Shown here piece after piece: positions 5,278 through 13,235 of a stretch of 13,235 bases of DNA. Source of the stretch: Sporomusaceae bacterium (GTDB lineage Bacteria; Bacillota_C; Negativicutes; Sporomusales_B; UBA7701); the NCBI GenBank assembly GCA_022839045.1, contig JALHDI010000066.1, positions 1 through 13,235 of the forward strand, read 5' to 3'. The translations under genes and the position numbers were made by a program. Positions within the stretch are counted from its first letter, which is position 1; every line of letters starts with the position of its first letter. The notes under the pieces were generated by a model that did not search any database, was not told the origin of the DNA, and saw only the letters and a program-made list of their open reading frames with translations.

Positions 5278-8271
5278 TTACTTTTTGACAACCATGTCCA
5301 GCTTGATGGCGAGGTCCTTCAGCTGGCGGGGCGATACCGTCGAAGGGGCTTGGGACATGAGGTCGGTGGCGCTCTGGGTCTTGGGGAAGGCGATGACGTC
5401 GCGGATCGAAGGCCGTCCCGCCATCAGCATCACCATCCGGTCGAGACCGAAGGCGATGCCGCCGTGAGGAGGAGTGCCGTATTCGAACGCTTCCAGGAGG
5501 AAGCCGAATTGCTCGGTCGCTTCCTCGTCCGCAAGGCCGATCGCCTTAAAGACCTTTTCCTGCAAGTCGCGCTGGTAGATGCGGATACTGCCGCCGCCCA
5601 GCTCGGTGCCGTTGAGGACCATGTCGTAGGCCTTGGCCCGGATGCGGCCGGGGTCGCTGCCCAAGTAGGCGACATCCTCGTCGCGGGGCGAGGTGAACGG
5701 GTGGTGCATGGCCACCCAGCGTTTCTCTTCCGGGTCGTATTCGAACATCGGGAAATCGATGACCCACGCGAACGCCAGCTTGTTGGCGTCGATAAGGTTT
5801 TGGCGGCGGGCCATCTCAAGTCGGAGCTGGCCGAGGGCGGGGTTGAGGGTCGCGGGCGCGTCGGCCATGATGAGCAGCAGGTCGCCTTCCTCGGCGCCGG
5901 CGGCGGCCGTCACCTTGGCGATCGTCGCTTCGCTGAAGAATTTGGTGATCTGCGATTTTATGCCCTCGGCGGTGTAGCACATCCAAGCCAGGCCCTTGCC
6001 GCCGTATTGGCCGACGAATTCCACCAGGCCGTCAAGCTCGCGGCGGGGGATGGCGGCGTAACCTTTAACGTTGATGGCTTTGACCATGCCGCCGGCGGCG
6101 AGGACGTTCTCGAACACTTTGAAGTCCGAGCCGCGCACCGCGTCGGAGAGGTCGATCATTTCCATGCCGAATCTCAGATCGGGCTTGTCCGAGCCGTACT
6201 TGACCATCGCTTCGTCGTAGCCGAGCCGCGGGAAGGGGGTCGGCACGTCGGCGCCGATGGCTTCCTTGAACAGGTAGGCGACCATGTTCTCCATCATGGT
6301 CAGCACTTCCTCGCGGTCGACGAAGGACATCTCGATATCGAGCTGGGTGAACTCCGGCTGCCGGTCGGCGCGGAGGTCCTCGTCGCGGAAGCAGCGGGCG
6401 ATCTGGAAGTAGCGTTCGAAGCCCGACACCATCAGAATCTGCTTGAATATCTGCGGCGACTGGGGCAGGGCGTAGAACTTGCCGGGGTTGACCCGGCTGG
6501 GCACCAGGTAGTCCCGCGCGCCCTCCGGGGTGCTTTTGGTCAGCATCGGCGTCTCGACCTCGATGAAGCCCTGGCTGTCGAGGAAGTCACGCATCAGCTT
6601 GGCGACGCGGTGGCGAAGGATGAGGTTGCGCTGCATCTCGGGGCGGCGCAGGTCGAGGTAGCGGTATTTGAGCTTGAGGACCTCGTCCACGTCGACATCG
6701 TCCTGGATATAGAACGGCGGCGTTTTGGCGGCGTTGAGGATGCGCAGCTCGGCGCCGGTGACTTCGATTTCGCCGGTGGCCATGGTGGCGTTGACGGTGT
6801 CGGCGGCGCGCATGCGTACGGTGCCGCGCACCGCCAGCACGTATTCGGTGCGGACGGCCTCCGCCTTGTGGAAGGCGGCGGACTCGATGTCGGGCGAGAA
6901 AACCAGTTGCACCATCCCCGAGCGGTCCCTGAGGTCTACGAAGATCAGGCCGCCGTGGTCGCGGCGGCGGGCCATCCAGCCGCACAGCACGACCTCCTGG
7001 CCGGCGTGTTGTTTTGTCAGTTCACCACAGCTGTGGGTGCGTTGTCCGGCGTCCACCAGTTGCTGCTCGCCGGTCTGCATGTTCTTTAGCGCGACTTTGT
7101 TCTGGGCCGCTTCCTCTTCGCCGATGATGGCCACGAAGCGGGCCGGGTAGCGGTTAGCCTGTTTGAGCTGGGCCTTGAGGCCGCGGCCGAGATAGTCCAC
7201 CTCGCAGGCGAGGCCGGCCCTCCTGAGCTCGGTCGCCAGCTTGAAGGCCAGCACGCGCGTCTTGTCGTCGAACGCCGCCACGAAGACGGCGATGCCGGTG
7301 TCGGTCGGCGGCAGCAGCCCCTGTTTTTCGAGCGCCAGGATAACCCGCTCCAGGCCGATGGCATACCCGATGGCGGGGGTGGGGCTGCCGCCGATCTCCT
7401 CGATCAGCCCGTCATAGCGGCCGCCGCCGCACACGGCGCTTTGGGCGCCCAGCGGCGGGTACTGGATTTCGAAGGCCGTCTTGGTGTAGTAGTCGAGGCC
7501 GCGAACCAACCGCGGGTTGAGCTGGTAATCGACGCCAGCGGCGCTCAGCACCGCCTGCAGGCCGGCGAAGTGGTCCCGGCACTCGTCGCAGAGGCAATCG
7601 CCCAGCCGGGGCGCATCCTGGGAAAGCTGCTGGCACTTTTCGTTCTTGCAGTCGAGGATGCGCATCGGGTTGCGGTCGAAGCGGGAGCGACAGTCCGCGC
7701 AGAACTCGCCGAGCCTGTCTCTCAGGGCGTCCTGGATTTTGGCGCGGTAAACCGGACGGCATTTCGGGCAGCCGACCGAATTGATGAACAGATTGAGGTT
7801 CTTTAGCCCCAGCCGGGTGAAAAACTCGACCGCCGCCATGATGATCTCGGCGTCGACAATCGGTCCGGCGGAGCCGACAGCCTCGATGCCGAACTGGTGG
7901 AACTGGCGGAAACGGCCGGCCTGGGGCTTATCGTAGCGGAACATAGGGCCGATGTAGTACAGCTTGGCCGGCTGGCTCTCGCCGTACAGCTTATGCTCGA
8001 GGTAGGCGCGGACAGTGCCGGCGGTGTTCTCCGGACGCAGGGTTATGCTCCGGCCGCCTTTGTCGGTGAAGGTGTACATCTCCTTCTGGACGATGTCGGT
8101 CGTCTCGCCGATGCCCCGCAGGAAAAGCTCGGTATGCTCGAACACCGGCGTGCGGATTTCGCGGTAGCCATAGGCCCGGCACACTTCGCGGGCCGTTTTC
8201 TCCACGTACTGCCAGTGGCTGCTGCTGTCCGGCATTATATCTTTTGTGCCCCGTGGAGCGGAAACCTCCAT
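5278..8271 (-). CDS. hisS-aspS: Fused histidyl-tRNA synthetase / aspartyl-tRNA synthetase
   Basis: A single 997-codon ORF encodes two class II synthetases. Residues 1 to about 408 are His[15 protein letters not shown] at 78-90, motif 2 [18 protein letters not shown] at 111-128, a cysteine-rich insert at 168-231 like that of Firmicutes HisRS, the HisRS signature [15 protein letters not shown] at 255-269, motif 3 around 301-310, and an anticodon-binding domain from about 325. Residues 411 to 997 are AspRS: an N-terminal OB fold from RTHSCGEL with [14 protein letters not shown], motif 2 [18 protein letters not shown] at 628-645, a GAD insert at about 700-830, and motif 3 [13 protein letters not shown] at 938-950. 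No stop or linker separates them. Relative to separate enzymes only about 10 HisRS tail residues and a few AspRS leading residues are missing. An in-frame GTG (codon 406) and ATG (codon 398) exist before the AspRS part without a good ribosome binding site. ATG 8269-8271 has AAGGAGG 9 nt upstream, 14 nt after hemZ. Real fusion or a small deletion or assembly error; see findings. Confidence 0.93.
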   Translation of the reverse strand: MEVSAPRGTKDIMPDSSSHWQYVEKTAREVCRAYGYREIRTPVFEHTELFLRGIGETTDIVQKEMYTFTDKGGRSITLRPENTAGTVRAYLEHKLYGESQPAKLYYIGPMFRYDKPQAGRFRQFHQFGIEAVGSAGPIVDAEIIMAAVEFFTRLGLKNLNLFINSVGCPKCRPVYRAKIQDALRDRLGEFCADCRSRFDRNPMRILDCKNEKCQQLSQDAPRLGDCLCDECRDHFAGLQAVLSAAGVDYQLNPRLVRGLDYYTKTAFEIQYPPLGAQSAVCGGGRYDGLIEEIGGSPTPAIGYAIGLERVILALEKQGLLPPTDTGIAVFVAAFDDKTRVLAFKLATELRRAGLACEVDYLGRGLKAQLKQANRYPARFVAIIGEEEAAQNKVALKNMQTGEQQLVDAGQRTHSCGELTKQHAGQEVVLCGWMARRRDHGGLIFVDLRDRSGMVQLVFSPDIESAAFHKAEAVRTEYVLAVRGTVRMRAADTVNATMATGEIEVTGAELRILNAAKTPPFYIQDDVDVDEVLKLKYRYLDLRRPEMQRNLILRHRVAKLMRDFLDSQGFIEVETPMLTKSTPEGARDYLVPSRVNPGKFYALPQSPQIFKQILMVSGFERYFQIARCFRDEDLRADRQPEFTQLDIEMSFVDREEVLTMMENMVAYLFKEAIGADVPTPFPRLGYDEAMVKYGSDKPDLRFGMEMIDLSDAVRGSDFKVFENVLAAGGMVKAINVKGYAAIPRRELDGLVEFVGQYGGKGLAWMCYTAEGIKSQITKFFSEATIAKVTAAAGAEEGDLLLIMADAPATLNPALGQLRLEMARRQNLIDANKLAFAWVIDFPMFEYDPEEKRWVAMHHPFTSPRDEDVAYLGSDPGRIRAKAYDMVLNGTELGGGSIRIYQRDLQEKVFKAIGLADEEATEQFGFLLEAFEYGTPPHGGIAFGLDRMVMLMAGRPSIRDVIAFPKTQSATDLMSQAPSTVSPRQLKDLAIKLDMVVKK

Positions 8272-8285
8272 TTTATCTTTCCTCC

Positions 8286-9797
8286 TTAGCGGCTGAACAG
8301 CGCGGCGAGAAGTCCCTCCCGCCGCCGTAGGTAGTGGTCGATGTTGGCGATATATGTAGCGACGTCCTTGGGGTTATAGCAGCTGTCAAGGCGGTAGTCG
8401 GCGGCGACGGCCTTGGTGGCGGCCGCAGGCCCCACGCCGATGACCGTCTGCCGTTCCTCGATTATCTGGATGTTGTATATGCATTCGACGCCCGGGCGGG
8501 CGTAGCCGACATTCTCCAGGTTGCCGGTCATGTACTTCTGGCGGTAGAGATAATATGGCACGAGTCCCATGCCGCGGGCCCCGTCGGCGGCAATGGCCAG
8601 CATGGCGGCGGTGGTGCGCTCGTCGGGCAGCGCCACGGCGTTACGTCCGGCGGCGAGGCGCGATCCCCGCTTGATCGCCAGGGTGTGGACCGTGAGGTTG
8701 TCGGGTGCCAGCGCGGCGATGCTCGCCATGGTTGCGGCCATATCCCGCTCGGTTTCTTCCGGCAGGCCGGCGATAATATCCATGTTGATGATCGGGATGG
8801 CGGCAGAGCGTATTTTCCTAAACATTACTATTATATCGCGGACGGTATGGTTTCGTCCAATAAGTTTTAAGGTTTTTTCCTGCATGGTCTGCGGGTTCAC
8901 GCTAACCCGCGTCACCCCGGCGGCCGCCATGGCCGCCACCTTGCCGTCGGTGATGCAGTCGGGGCGGCCGGCCTCGACCGTAAACTCGCGCGTGGCGTCG
9001 CTTACGAAAGCCCCGCGCACCTTCGTAAGCAGCCGGGCGAAGTCGGCGTCGCCGAGGCTGGTGGGAGTGCCGCCGCCGATGTAAACCGTCTCGGCCGTCA
9101 GTCCCCAGCGGGTGACAAGTTCGGCGGCGGCGGCAACGTCGGCTTCCAGGGCGCTCAAAAAGGCCGCCACCTTTGCATGGTCGGCGGGCAGCACGTTGGC
9201 GGGAAAAGAACAGTACAGGCACCGCGAAGGACAGTAAGGCACGCCGACGTAAACGCTCACCAGCCGACGGCCTTCCGTTCCGGCGTGCAGGAAGGGACGC
9301 TGTCTGAGGCCGATCGCGGCGATGAGGCGTGCTTTGTCCGGGGCGACGGCGTAATCGGCGGCAAGCCGCTCCGCCGCTTGTTCGGGTGTGAGCCCGTTGT
9401 CCAGCAAGCGGTGGACGATTTTTATCGGCCGCACGCCGCGGAGAATGCCCCATGGACCCGGGCTGCGCCCGGTAAGGCGTTGCAGGAGGGCGAGCAGGTT
9501 AAGGCGCACGAGCCGCTGGACGGCGGCGGGCCAATCCTCGTCTCCCGCCCTCTCCCGCCTGGTGTAGCAGCCTAAGACCCCATCGTCACGCCAGAAAAAT
9601 ACCTCGGTTATGACCGCCTTTTCCGCCCCGCCGGTCACGGTGTTGCGGATGAATACGGCGTCCACGGGGAGAAAGGCGGCGATATCGCCGGCAGACAAAA
9701 CGCCGGCGGCGGGGAGGGCGAACAGCGCGGCGGCGTCCGCCACCGCGCCTGCCAGGCCCTCGTCGTCAGCCGGCAGGTAATACCCGTTAATTTTCAC
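8286..9797 (-). CDS. hemZ: Coproporphyrinogen dehydrogenase-like radical SAM protein HemZ
   Basis: This 503-residue protein matches the length and layout of Firmicutes HemZ: about 175 residues of family-specific N-terminus, then a radical SAM core of the HemN family. The [4Fe-4S]-binding cysteines are Cys189, Cys193 and Cys196 in [14 protein letters not shown]. The SAM-binding segment VYIGGGTPT and the later [16 protein letters not shown] are family landmarks. HemN proper has an extra cysteine two residues after the third (CxxxCxxCxC); here it is serine-phenylalanine, as in HemZ, so oxygen-independent coproporphyrinogen III oxidase activity is plausible but not assured. The start is GTG at 9795-9797, overlapping the end of fur by 11 nt, so translation is probably coupled. 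The stop overlaps the ribosome binding site of the synthetase fusion gene. Confidence 0.87.
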   Translation of the reverse strand: MKINGYYLPADDEGLAGAVADAAALFALPAAGVLSAGDIAAFLPVDAVFIRNTVTGGAEKAVITEVFFWRDDGVLGCYTRRERAGDEDWPAAVQRLVRLNLLALLQRLTGRSPGPWGILRGVRPIKIVHRLLDNGLTPEQAAERLAADYAVAPDKARLIAAIGLRQRPFLHAGTEGRRLVSVYVGVPYCPSRCLYCSFPANVLPADHAKVAAFLSALEADVAAAAELVTRWGLTAETVYIGGGTPTSLGDADFARLLTKVRGAFVSDATREFTVEAGRPDCITDGKVAAMAAAGVTRVSVNPQTMQEKTLKLIGRNHTVRDIIVMFRKIRSAAIPIINMDIIAGLPEETERDMAATMASIAALAPDNLTVHTLAIKRGSRLAAGRNAVALPDERTTAAMLAIAADGARGMGLVPYYLYRQKYMTGNLENVGYARPGVECIYNIQIIEERQTVIGVGPAAATKAVAADYRLDSCYNPKDVATYIANIDHYLRRREGLLAALFSR

Positions 9798-10236
9798 TTC
9801 GCTTCTGGCACTCCTGACAATAGCCGTAGAATTTCAACTGATGGTCGACGATGGCGAATTTGCTCCGTTTGGCGATGGCCGTTTCCAGCGTCTCCAGCAG
9901 GTCGTCGCCGAACTCCCTCACCTTGCCGCAGCTGAGGCAGATGAGATGATGATGATGGTGGGGAGTGCTGGTTTCGTTGATCTCGTAGCGCTGCCGTCCG
10001 TCGCCGAAATCGAGCCGCTGGACGATATCAAGCTCGCTGAACAACTCGAGGGTGCGGTAGACGGTCGCCAGGCCGATTTCCGGCGCCTGCTTGCGGACGA
10101 TGGTGTAGACGTCCTCGGCCGAAAGGTGCCGGTCGGGATGGTCGAGGAAGGCCTGCAAGATGATCTGGCGCTGTGATGTCAGCTTGTACTGGCGATCACG
10201 GAACTTCTGCCTGAGATCGGCCATTGTGATGCTCAT
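9787..10236 (-). CDS. fur: Fur-family metalloregulator, probable ferric uptake regulator
   Basis: This 149-residue winged-helix metalloregulator has recognition-helix region SPEIGLATVYRTLEL-like sequence (EIGLATVYRTLEL at 53-65). The dimerisation domain holds the structural zinc cysteines Cys100/Cys103 (CLSC) and Cys140/Cys143 (CQEC). A five-histidine run at 93-97 covers the regulatory metal-binding position. Overall it resembles B. subtilis Fur, with LSAEDVY, DFGDGRQRYE and DHQLKFYGYC, more than PerR or Zur, though the family member cannot be fixed by eye. The ATG at 10234-10236 has AAAGGG upstream and follows the AI-2E gene by 22 nt. The stop overlaps the hemZ start, linking an iron sensor to a gene for a radical SAM haem-pathway enzyme. 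No Fur box was recognised in the window. Confidence 0.87.
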   Translation of the reverse strand: MSITMADLRQKFRDRQYKLTSQRQIILQAFLDHPDRHLSAEDVYTIVRKQAPEIGLATVYRTLELFSELDIVQRLDFGDGRQRYEINETSTPHHHHHLICLSCGKVREFGDDLLETLETAIAKRSKFAIVDHQLKFYGYCQECQKRSEN

Positions 10237-10258
10237 TTGCTCAACCCTTTCCCACTGT

Positions 10259-11290
10259 TCAGTCGTAATGCCACAGGTGCCTGTAGAGCACTTTCAGCAG
10301 TGCGGACACCGGCACCGCCAGGATCATGCCCACGACCCCCATCAGTTGGCCGCCGATAAGTAGGCTGATGATGACCGTAACCGGGTGAAGATCGATCGAT
10401 CTGCCCATAATCTTCGGCACGATTATGTGGTTTTCGAGCTGGTGAATTACCAGGAAAAAGACAATAACCTTCACCGCCATTTCGGGAGCGGCGAGATAGG
10501 CCAGGAATACCGCCGGAGCGGCGCCGATGATCGGGCCGATGATCGGAATTGTTTCGGTGAGGGCGGTCAGCAGTCCGAAGACCAGCGGGTATTCGACCCC
10601 CAGGAAATACATGCCGGCGAAGGCGAGAAAACCCATTACGACACTGACGACCGCCTGGCCGCGGATATAGCCGCTGACCGTCGTCCCCATCTCCTCGATG
10701 ATGACGCGGCCCTTATCCCGCCAGTCGGGAGGCAGCGCTTCGAGTGTCGATAGTTTCAGTTCCCGCCAGTCCTTGACGAAATAATAGGTCAACACCGGGA
10801 CGACCACCAGCTCCACCACCTGGGACGCGAAGCCCACGGTGGCGCCCAGGGCCCGTCGCCCCAAGGTGACGGCGTAGGTGGCGGCGCTCGACAATACCTG
10901 ATCGATCATCAGCCGGATGTTGGCCGGCAGGTTTATGGTGCTGGCCTGCTCTTCAAGACGGCCGGTAAGGGCCTGGATTTTCTGGATCAGCACGGGCAGG
11001 TTGACGATCAGGCGGTTGAACTCGCTGACGAACGGGGAAAAGATGAAGCTGACCATCGCCGCCAGCACGCCTATGGCAACGACGATCGCCACGGCCACCG
11101 CCAGGCCGCGCGGCATCAGGGAGCGGCTGCCGGCCCGCAGGTTGGCGAGGCGGTTGGCCAGGGGATTGATGATGAAAGCGAACACGATAGCGAGGATTAT
11201 CGGCAGGTATATCGGCGTAACCTTGCTGAGCAGATAGAAGGCCGCCAGTACGACGACTAATTTCAACCAGCTTAGGTACGGTTTGGACAC
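10259..11290 (-). CDS. AI-2E family transporter (UPF0118 / PerM-like membrane protein)
   Basis: This 343-residue polytopic membrane protein has the layout of the AI-2E/PerM family. Two hydrophobic segments lie near the N-terminus (about 8-45), a third at about 62-88, and an amphipathic region with QALTGRLEEQ follows. A re-entry segment lies at about 150-170. The C-terminal membrane half holds the conserved ETIPIIGPIIGAAPA and HQLENHIIVPKIMGRSIDLHP, both strong family signatures. Members export diverse small molecules or act in Na+/H+ exchange; the name AI-2 exporter comes from E. coli TqsA and should not be assumed here. The start is GTG at 11288-11290 with GGAG 9 nt upstream. It is separated from the upstream metallo-hydrolase gene by a 105-nt gap carrying a palindrome. 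Confidence 0.88.
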   Translation of the reverse strand: MSKPYLSWLKLVVVLAAFYLLSKVTPIYLPIILAIVFAFIINPLANRLANLRAGSRSLMPRGLAVAVAIVVAIGVLAAMVSFIFSPFVSEFNRLIVNLPVLIQKIQALTGRLEEQASTINLPANIRLMIDQVLSSAATYAVTLGRRALGATVGFASQVVELVVVPVLTYYFVKDWRELKLSTLEALPPDWRDKGRVIIEEMGTTVSGYIRGQAVVSVVMGFLAFAGMYFLGVEYPLVFGLLTALTETIPIIGPIIGAAPAVFLAYLAAPEMAVKVIVFFLVIHQLENHIIVPKIMGRSIDLHPVTVIISLLIGGQLMGVVGMILAVPVSALLKVLYRHLWHYD

Positions 11291-11319
11291 AAGGGATCAC
11301 TCCAAGCCGCTAATACCGA

Positions 11320-11390
11320 GGCCGTTCAGAAATCCCCAGATGCAAGGCGCTCTGAGGAGCAACGCCGCAGATGGGGGTTTATCAACGGCC
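11320..11390 (-). repeat. 71-nt imperfect palindrome between the metallo-hydrolase and AI-2E genes
   Basis: On either strand the ends pair perfectly over 7 bp (11320-11326 GGCCGTT with 11384-11390 AACGGCC). Inside, AAA and CCCCA pair with TTT and TGGGG across one mismatch, and a further GGCG/CGCC stem encloses a loop of about 13 nt. There is no T run after it, so it does not look like a terminator. The nested, mismatch-containing design resembles dispersed palindromic (REP- or MITE-like) intergenic elements. Only one copy is in the window, so dispersal is a guess. In the transcript it would form a stable hairpin between two coding regions. Confidence 0.6.
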
Positions 11391-11395
11391 GACAC

Positions 11396-12019
11396 CTATT
11401 GGATGAAGGGGTTCATCTTCCTCTCCCAGCCGATGGTCGTCTCCGGCCCGTGTCCGGGGTAGACCTTGACGCTGTCGTCGAGGACGAGGAGCTTTTCTTT
11501 GACGTTGGTGATGAGCTGGCTGTAAGAGCCGCCGGGGAAATCGGTGCGGCCGATCGATTCGGCGAACAGCGTGTCGCCGCTGAAAAGGACGCCGTCGGTT
11601 TTCAGGCATATGCAGCCCGGGGTATGGCCGGGGGTGTGGATGACGGTCAGTTCGAGGCCGGCGGCGACCTTGACGACGTCGCCTTCCTTGAGCAGGCTGT
11701 CGACCGGGCCGCAGGAGACGCTGCCGCCGATCCATGCCGACAGGTTGAGTTGCCCGCTTGTCAGCATGGCGGCATCGGCTTCGTGGATGAGGATGGGGGC
11801 GCCGGTGGCCTCCTTGACCCGCATATTGCCCAGGACATGGTCGGCGTGGCCGTGAGTATTGATGATATACTTTACGTCGAGTTTTTCGTTTCTGACGACG
11901 GCGAGGATTTCCGCCACGCTGCCGCCGGGGTCGATTACCGCCGCTTCCTTCGTCTCTGCGGCGAAAACGATATAGCAGTTGGTGCCGAGACTGCCGACTT
12001 CCAGTTTTACAATCTTCAC
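11396..12019 (-). CDS. Metallo-beta-lactamase-fold hydrolase, glyoxalase II-like
   Basis: This 207-residue single-domain metallo-beta-lactamase-fold protein has a complete dinuclear metal site: THGHADH (His56, His58, Asp60, His61), His132 in HTPGHTPG, Asp149 in FSGDTLF, and His190 in VYPGHGP. This is the pattern of the small YcbL/YqgX-type hydroxyacylglutathione hydrolase-like family common in Firmicutes. Full glyoxalase II enzymes have an extra C-terminal domain of about 50 residues that is missing here, so the substrate is uncertain. The start is GTG at 12017-12019 with AAGGAGG 9 nt upstream. The ribosome binding site overlaps the dtd stop codon, which implies coupling. It commonly follows relA-dtd in this group; a direct link to tRNA editing or (p)ppGpp metabolism is not shown. 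Confidence 0.88.
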   Translation of the reverse strand: MKIVKLEVGSLGTNCYIVFAAETKEAAVIDPGGSVAEILAVVRNEKLDVKYIINTHGHADHVLGNMRVKEATGAPILIHEADAAMLTSGQLNLSAWIGGSVSCGPVDSLLKEGDVVKVAAGLELTVIHTPGHTPGCICLKTDGVLFSGDTLFAESIGRTDFPGGSYSQLITNVKEKLLVLDDSVKVYPGHGPETTIGWERKMNPFIQ

Positions 12020-12033
12020 GTTGTCCTTCCTCC

Positions 12034-12483
12034 TTAAAACAGGCGGCTGCTGTCGAGCAGCATGGTGACCGGCCCGTGATTTTCGAGTTTTACGATCATT
12101 TCGGCCTGAAATTGGCCGCTCGCGGTTTTTATGCCCGCCTCCCGGCAGATGGCGATGAACTTCTCGTACAGCTCCTGGGCGACGACGGGCGGCGCCGCGG
12201 CGTCGAAACCCGGCCGCCGGCCCTTGCGGCAGTCGCCGTAGAGGGTGAACTGCGAGACGACCAACAGTTCGCCGGCCACCTCCCGGAGCGACAGATTCAT
12301 TTTACCCTGATCGTCGGGAAAAATGCGCAGATTGACAATTTTTTCCGCCAGGTAGCGGACATCCGCCTCGCCGTCGCCGTCGCCGACGCCGAGGAGTACT
12401 GTCAGGCCTCGGCCCACGGACGCTATCTGCCGGCCGTCGACCGTCACCGACGCGGCGTCGGTACGCTGCACCACCGCCCTCAC
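12034..12483 (-). CDS. dtd: D-aminoacyl-tRNA deacylase Dtd
   Basis: This 149-residue Dtd hydrolyses D-amino acids (for example D-Tyr and D-Asp) and mischarged glycine from tRNAs as a homodimer. The two active-site motifs are present: SQFTLYGD at about 77-84 and the cross-subunit NHGPVT with its Gly-cisPro dipeptide near residues 135-140. The N-terminus MRAVVQRTDAASVTVDG is typical and the length is normal. The start is GTG at 12481-12483. It overlaps the relA stop (TGA, 12480-12482) in a GTGA arrangement, with GGAGG about 6 nt upstream inside relA. Dtd downstream of relA is a widely conserved Firmicutes pairing. Here the operon also carries the aspartyl- and histidyl-tRNA synthetase activities. 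Confidence 0.95.
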   Translation of the reverse strand: MRAVVQRTDAASVTVDGRQIASVGRGLTVLLGVGDGDGEADVRYLAEKIVNLRIFPDDQGKMNLSLREVAGELLVVSQFTLYGDCRKGRRPGFDAAAPPVVAQELYEKFIAICREAGIKTASGQFQAEMIVKLENHGPVTMLLDSSRLF

Positions 12484-13235
12484 AGCGCTCCTCCCACCGT
12501 CGGGGCGGCGCGCTGGACACTGTATACGTCCTTGACCTTGCGCATCTTATTCATTATATTCTCCAACTGGCTGAGGCTGCCTATTTCCAGGCTGAGGTAG
12601 ATGGTGGCCAGTTTGTTCTTGTGGGTTTTGGCGTTGACCGAGCTGACGTTGATCTTGGCTTCGGACGCCATCATCAGTATTTCGGACAGGACGCCGGCCC
12701 GGTCGACGCAGGAGATTTCCACCGGCACGCGGTAGAGGCTGTCGGGGGTGATGTCCCATTCGACCTCGATCATCCGCTCGAATTCCTCGCGGCTGCCGAG
12801 GACGTTGGGGCAGTCGGTGCGGTGCACTGATACGCCGCGGCCGCGGGTGATGTAGCCGACGATTTCGTCGCCCGGCACGGGGTTGCAGCAGCGGGCCAGC
12901 CGCACCATCACCCCGGCCTCGCCTTTGACGAGGATGCCGTGGCTCGACTTGCTCTTGGTCTTTTTCGGTTTGACTTCGGCCACGATCGTGGCGAGATCGG
13001 CGGGGGCGGCGGACCGCTGAGCCTTGCGGTAGACCTCGACGAGCTTGGTCATTACCCCCGGCAGCGATTGCCCGCCGTAGCCGAGGGCGGCCACCAGGTC
13101 TTCCGCGCTGCCCCAGTTCAGCTTCTTGGCCAAGTCCTCCAGCCGGTCGCTTTTCGTCAGTTCGGATACTTCGTAGCCTAGCCGCTTGCTCTCCTTCTCG
13201 AGCATCTCGCGGCCTTTGGCGATGTTCTCTTCCCG
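12480..13235 (-). CDS. relA: RelA/SpoT bifunctional (p)ppGpp synthetase/hydrolase, C-terminal part
   Basis: The last 251 codons of a RelA/SpoT homologue; the frame stays open to the right edge, starting REENIAKGRE, so the catalytic and TGS domains lie outside the window. What is visible is the helical region, the conserved-cysteine domain with RLARCCNPVPGDEIVGY and HRTDCPN (roughly residues 96-135 of this fragment), and a C-terminal ACT domain from about RVPVEISCVDRAGVL to the end. These regulatory domains sense uncharged tRNA on the ribosome and switch the enzyme between (p)ppGpp synthesis and hydrolysis. The stop overlaps the dtd start by 4 nt. Firmicutes usually carry one long bifunctional enzyme (Rel), which fits, but whether hydrolase activity is retained cannot be judged from this part. 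Confidence 0.95.
   Translation of the reverse strand, partial: REENIAKGREMLEKESKRLGYEVSELTKSDRLEDLAKKLNWGSAEDLVAALGYGGQSLPGVMTKLVEVYRKAQRSAAPADLATIVAEVKPKKTKSKSSHGILVKGEAGVMVRLARCCNPVPGDEIVGYITRGRGVSVHRTDCPNVLGSREEFERMIEVEWDITPDSLYRVPVEISCVDRAGVLSEILMMASEAKINVSSVNAKTHKNKLATIYLSLEIGSLSQLENIMNKMRKVKDVYSVQRAAPTVGGAL

Noticed and set aside
5015..5467. 150-codon plus-strand open frame spanning the 6S RNA, a terminator and the end of the synthetase gene
   Set aside because: It is antisense to three unrelated features and has no coherent domain.
5350..7089. 579-codon open frame on the plus strand opposite the AspRS part
   Set aside because: Same kind of shadow: antisense to a highly conserved synthetase, no domain, biased composition, no ribosome binding site or promoter context.
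7000..7100. A frameshift as the explanation of the hisS-aspS junction
   Set aside because: Both halves are in the same frame with no residue-level garbling at the junction. A single-base error would have broken the frame, so only an in-frame deletion, an assembly collapse or a true fusion remains.

Overview
The window is about 13.2 kb of GC-rich, densely packed bacterial chromosome with every recognisable gene on the minus strand, so it reads biologically from right to left. Gene content, AGGAGG-type ribosome binding sites and gene order point to a Firmicutes-type bacterium. The order relA, dtd, hisS, aspS, 6S RNA, rarA, an Rrf2 regulator, iscS parallels the Bacillus subtilis relA to iscS neighbourhood. 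The three-cysteine IscR-like regulator, iscU, hemZ and high GC suggest an anaerobic lineage such as the Negativicutes (Sporomusa relatives) or Clostridia. The genus-level guess is inference.

Right block (13235 to 5278). It holds the 3' part of relA, then dtd, a glyoxalase II-like metallo-beta-lactamase gene, an AI-2E family membrane protein gene, fur, hemZ, and one 997-codon ORF that encodes a complete histidyl-tRNA synthetase core followed directly by a complete aspartyl-tRNA synthetase. Most junctions are 4-nt or 11-nt overlaps or gaps of 14 to 22 nt, consistent with one long transcript. The exception is a 105-nt gap upstream of the AI-2E gene that carries a 71-nt imperfect palindrome. A branched hairpin with a U-tract ends the block just after the synthetase stop codon.

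Middle block (5277 to 4721). This stretch has no ordinary gene. It holds a strong sigma-70-type promoter, a 6S RNA (ssrS/bsrA type) recognised from its position after aspS and its long rod-like pairing, and the 6S terminator. After these comes a possible 30-codon membrane-peptide ORF with a good ribosome binding site but an in-frame UGA, and then a second terminator.

Left block (4653 to 1). ltaE and rarA are close together and end at a terminator. A good promoter then drives iscR-iscS-iscU and the start of mnmA: a regulator, a cysteine desulfurase, an Fe-S scaffold, and the tRNA 2-thiouridylase that receives sulfur from the desulfurase.

Two observations stand out: the in-frame hisS-aspS fusion, and the UGA-interrupted micro-ORF with a SECIS-like hairpin just downstream of the UGA. 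The rest is conserved housekeeping sequence. Much of the window concerns tRNA quality and translation stress (HisRS, AspRS, Dtd, MnmA, RelA, 6S RNA) and iron or sulfur handling (Fur, HemZ, Isc).
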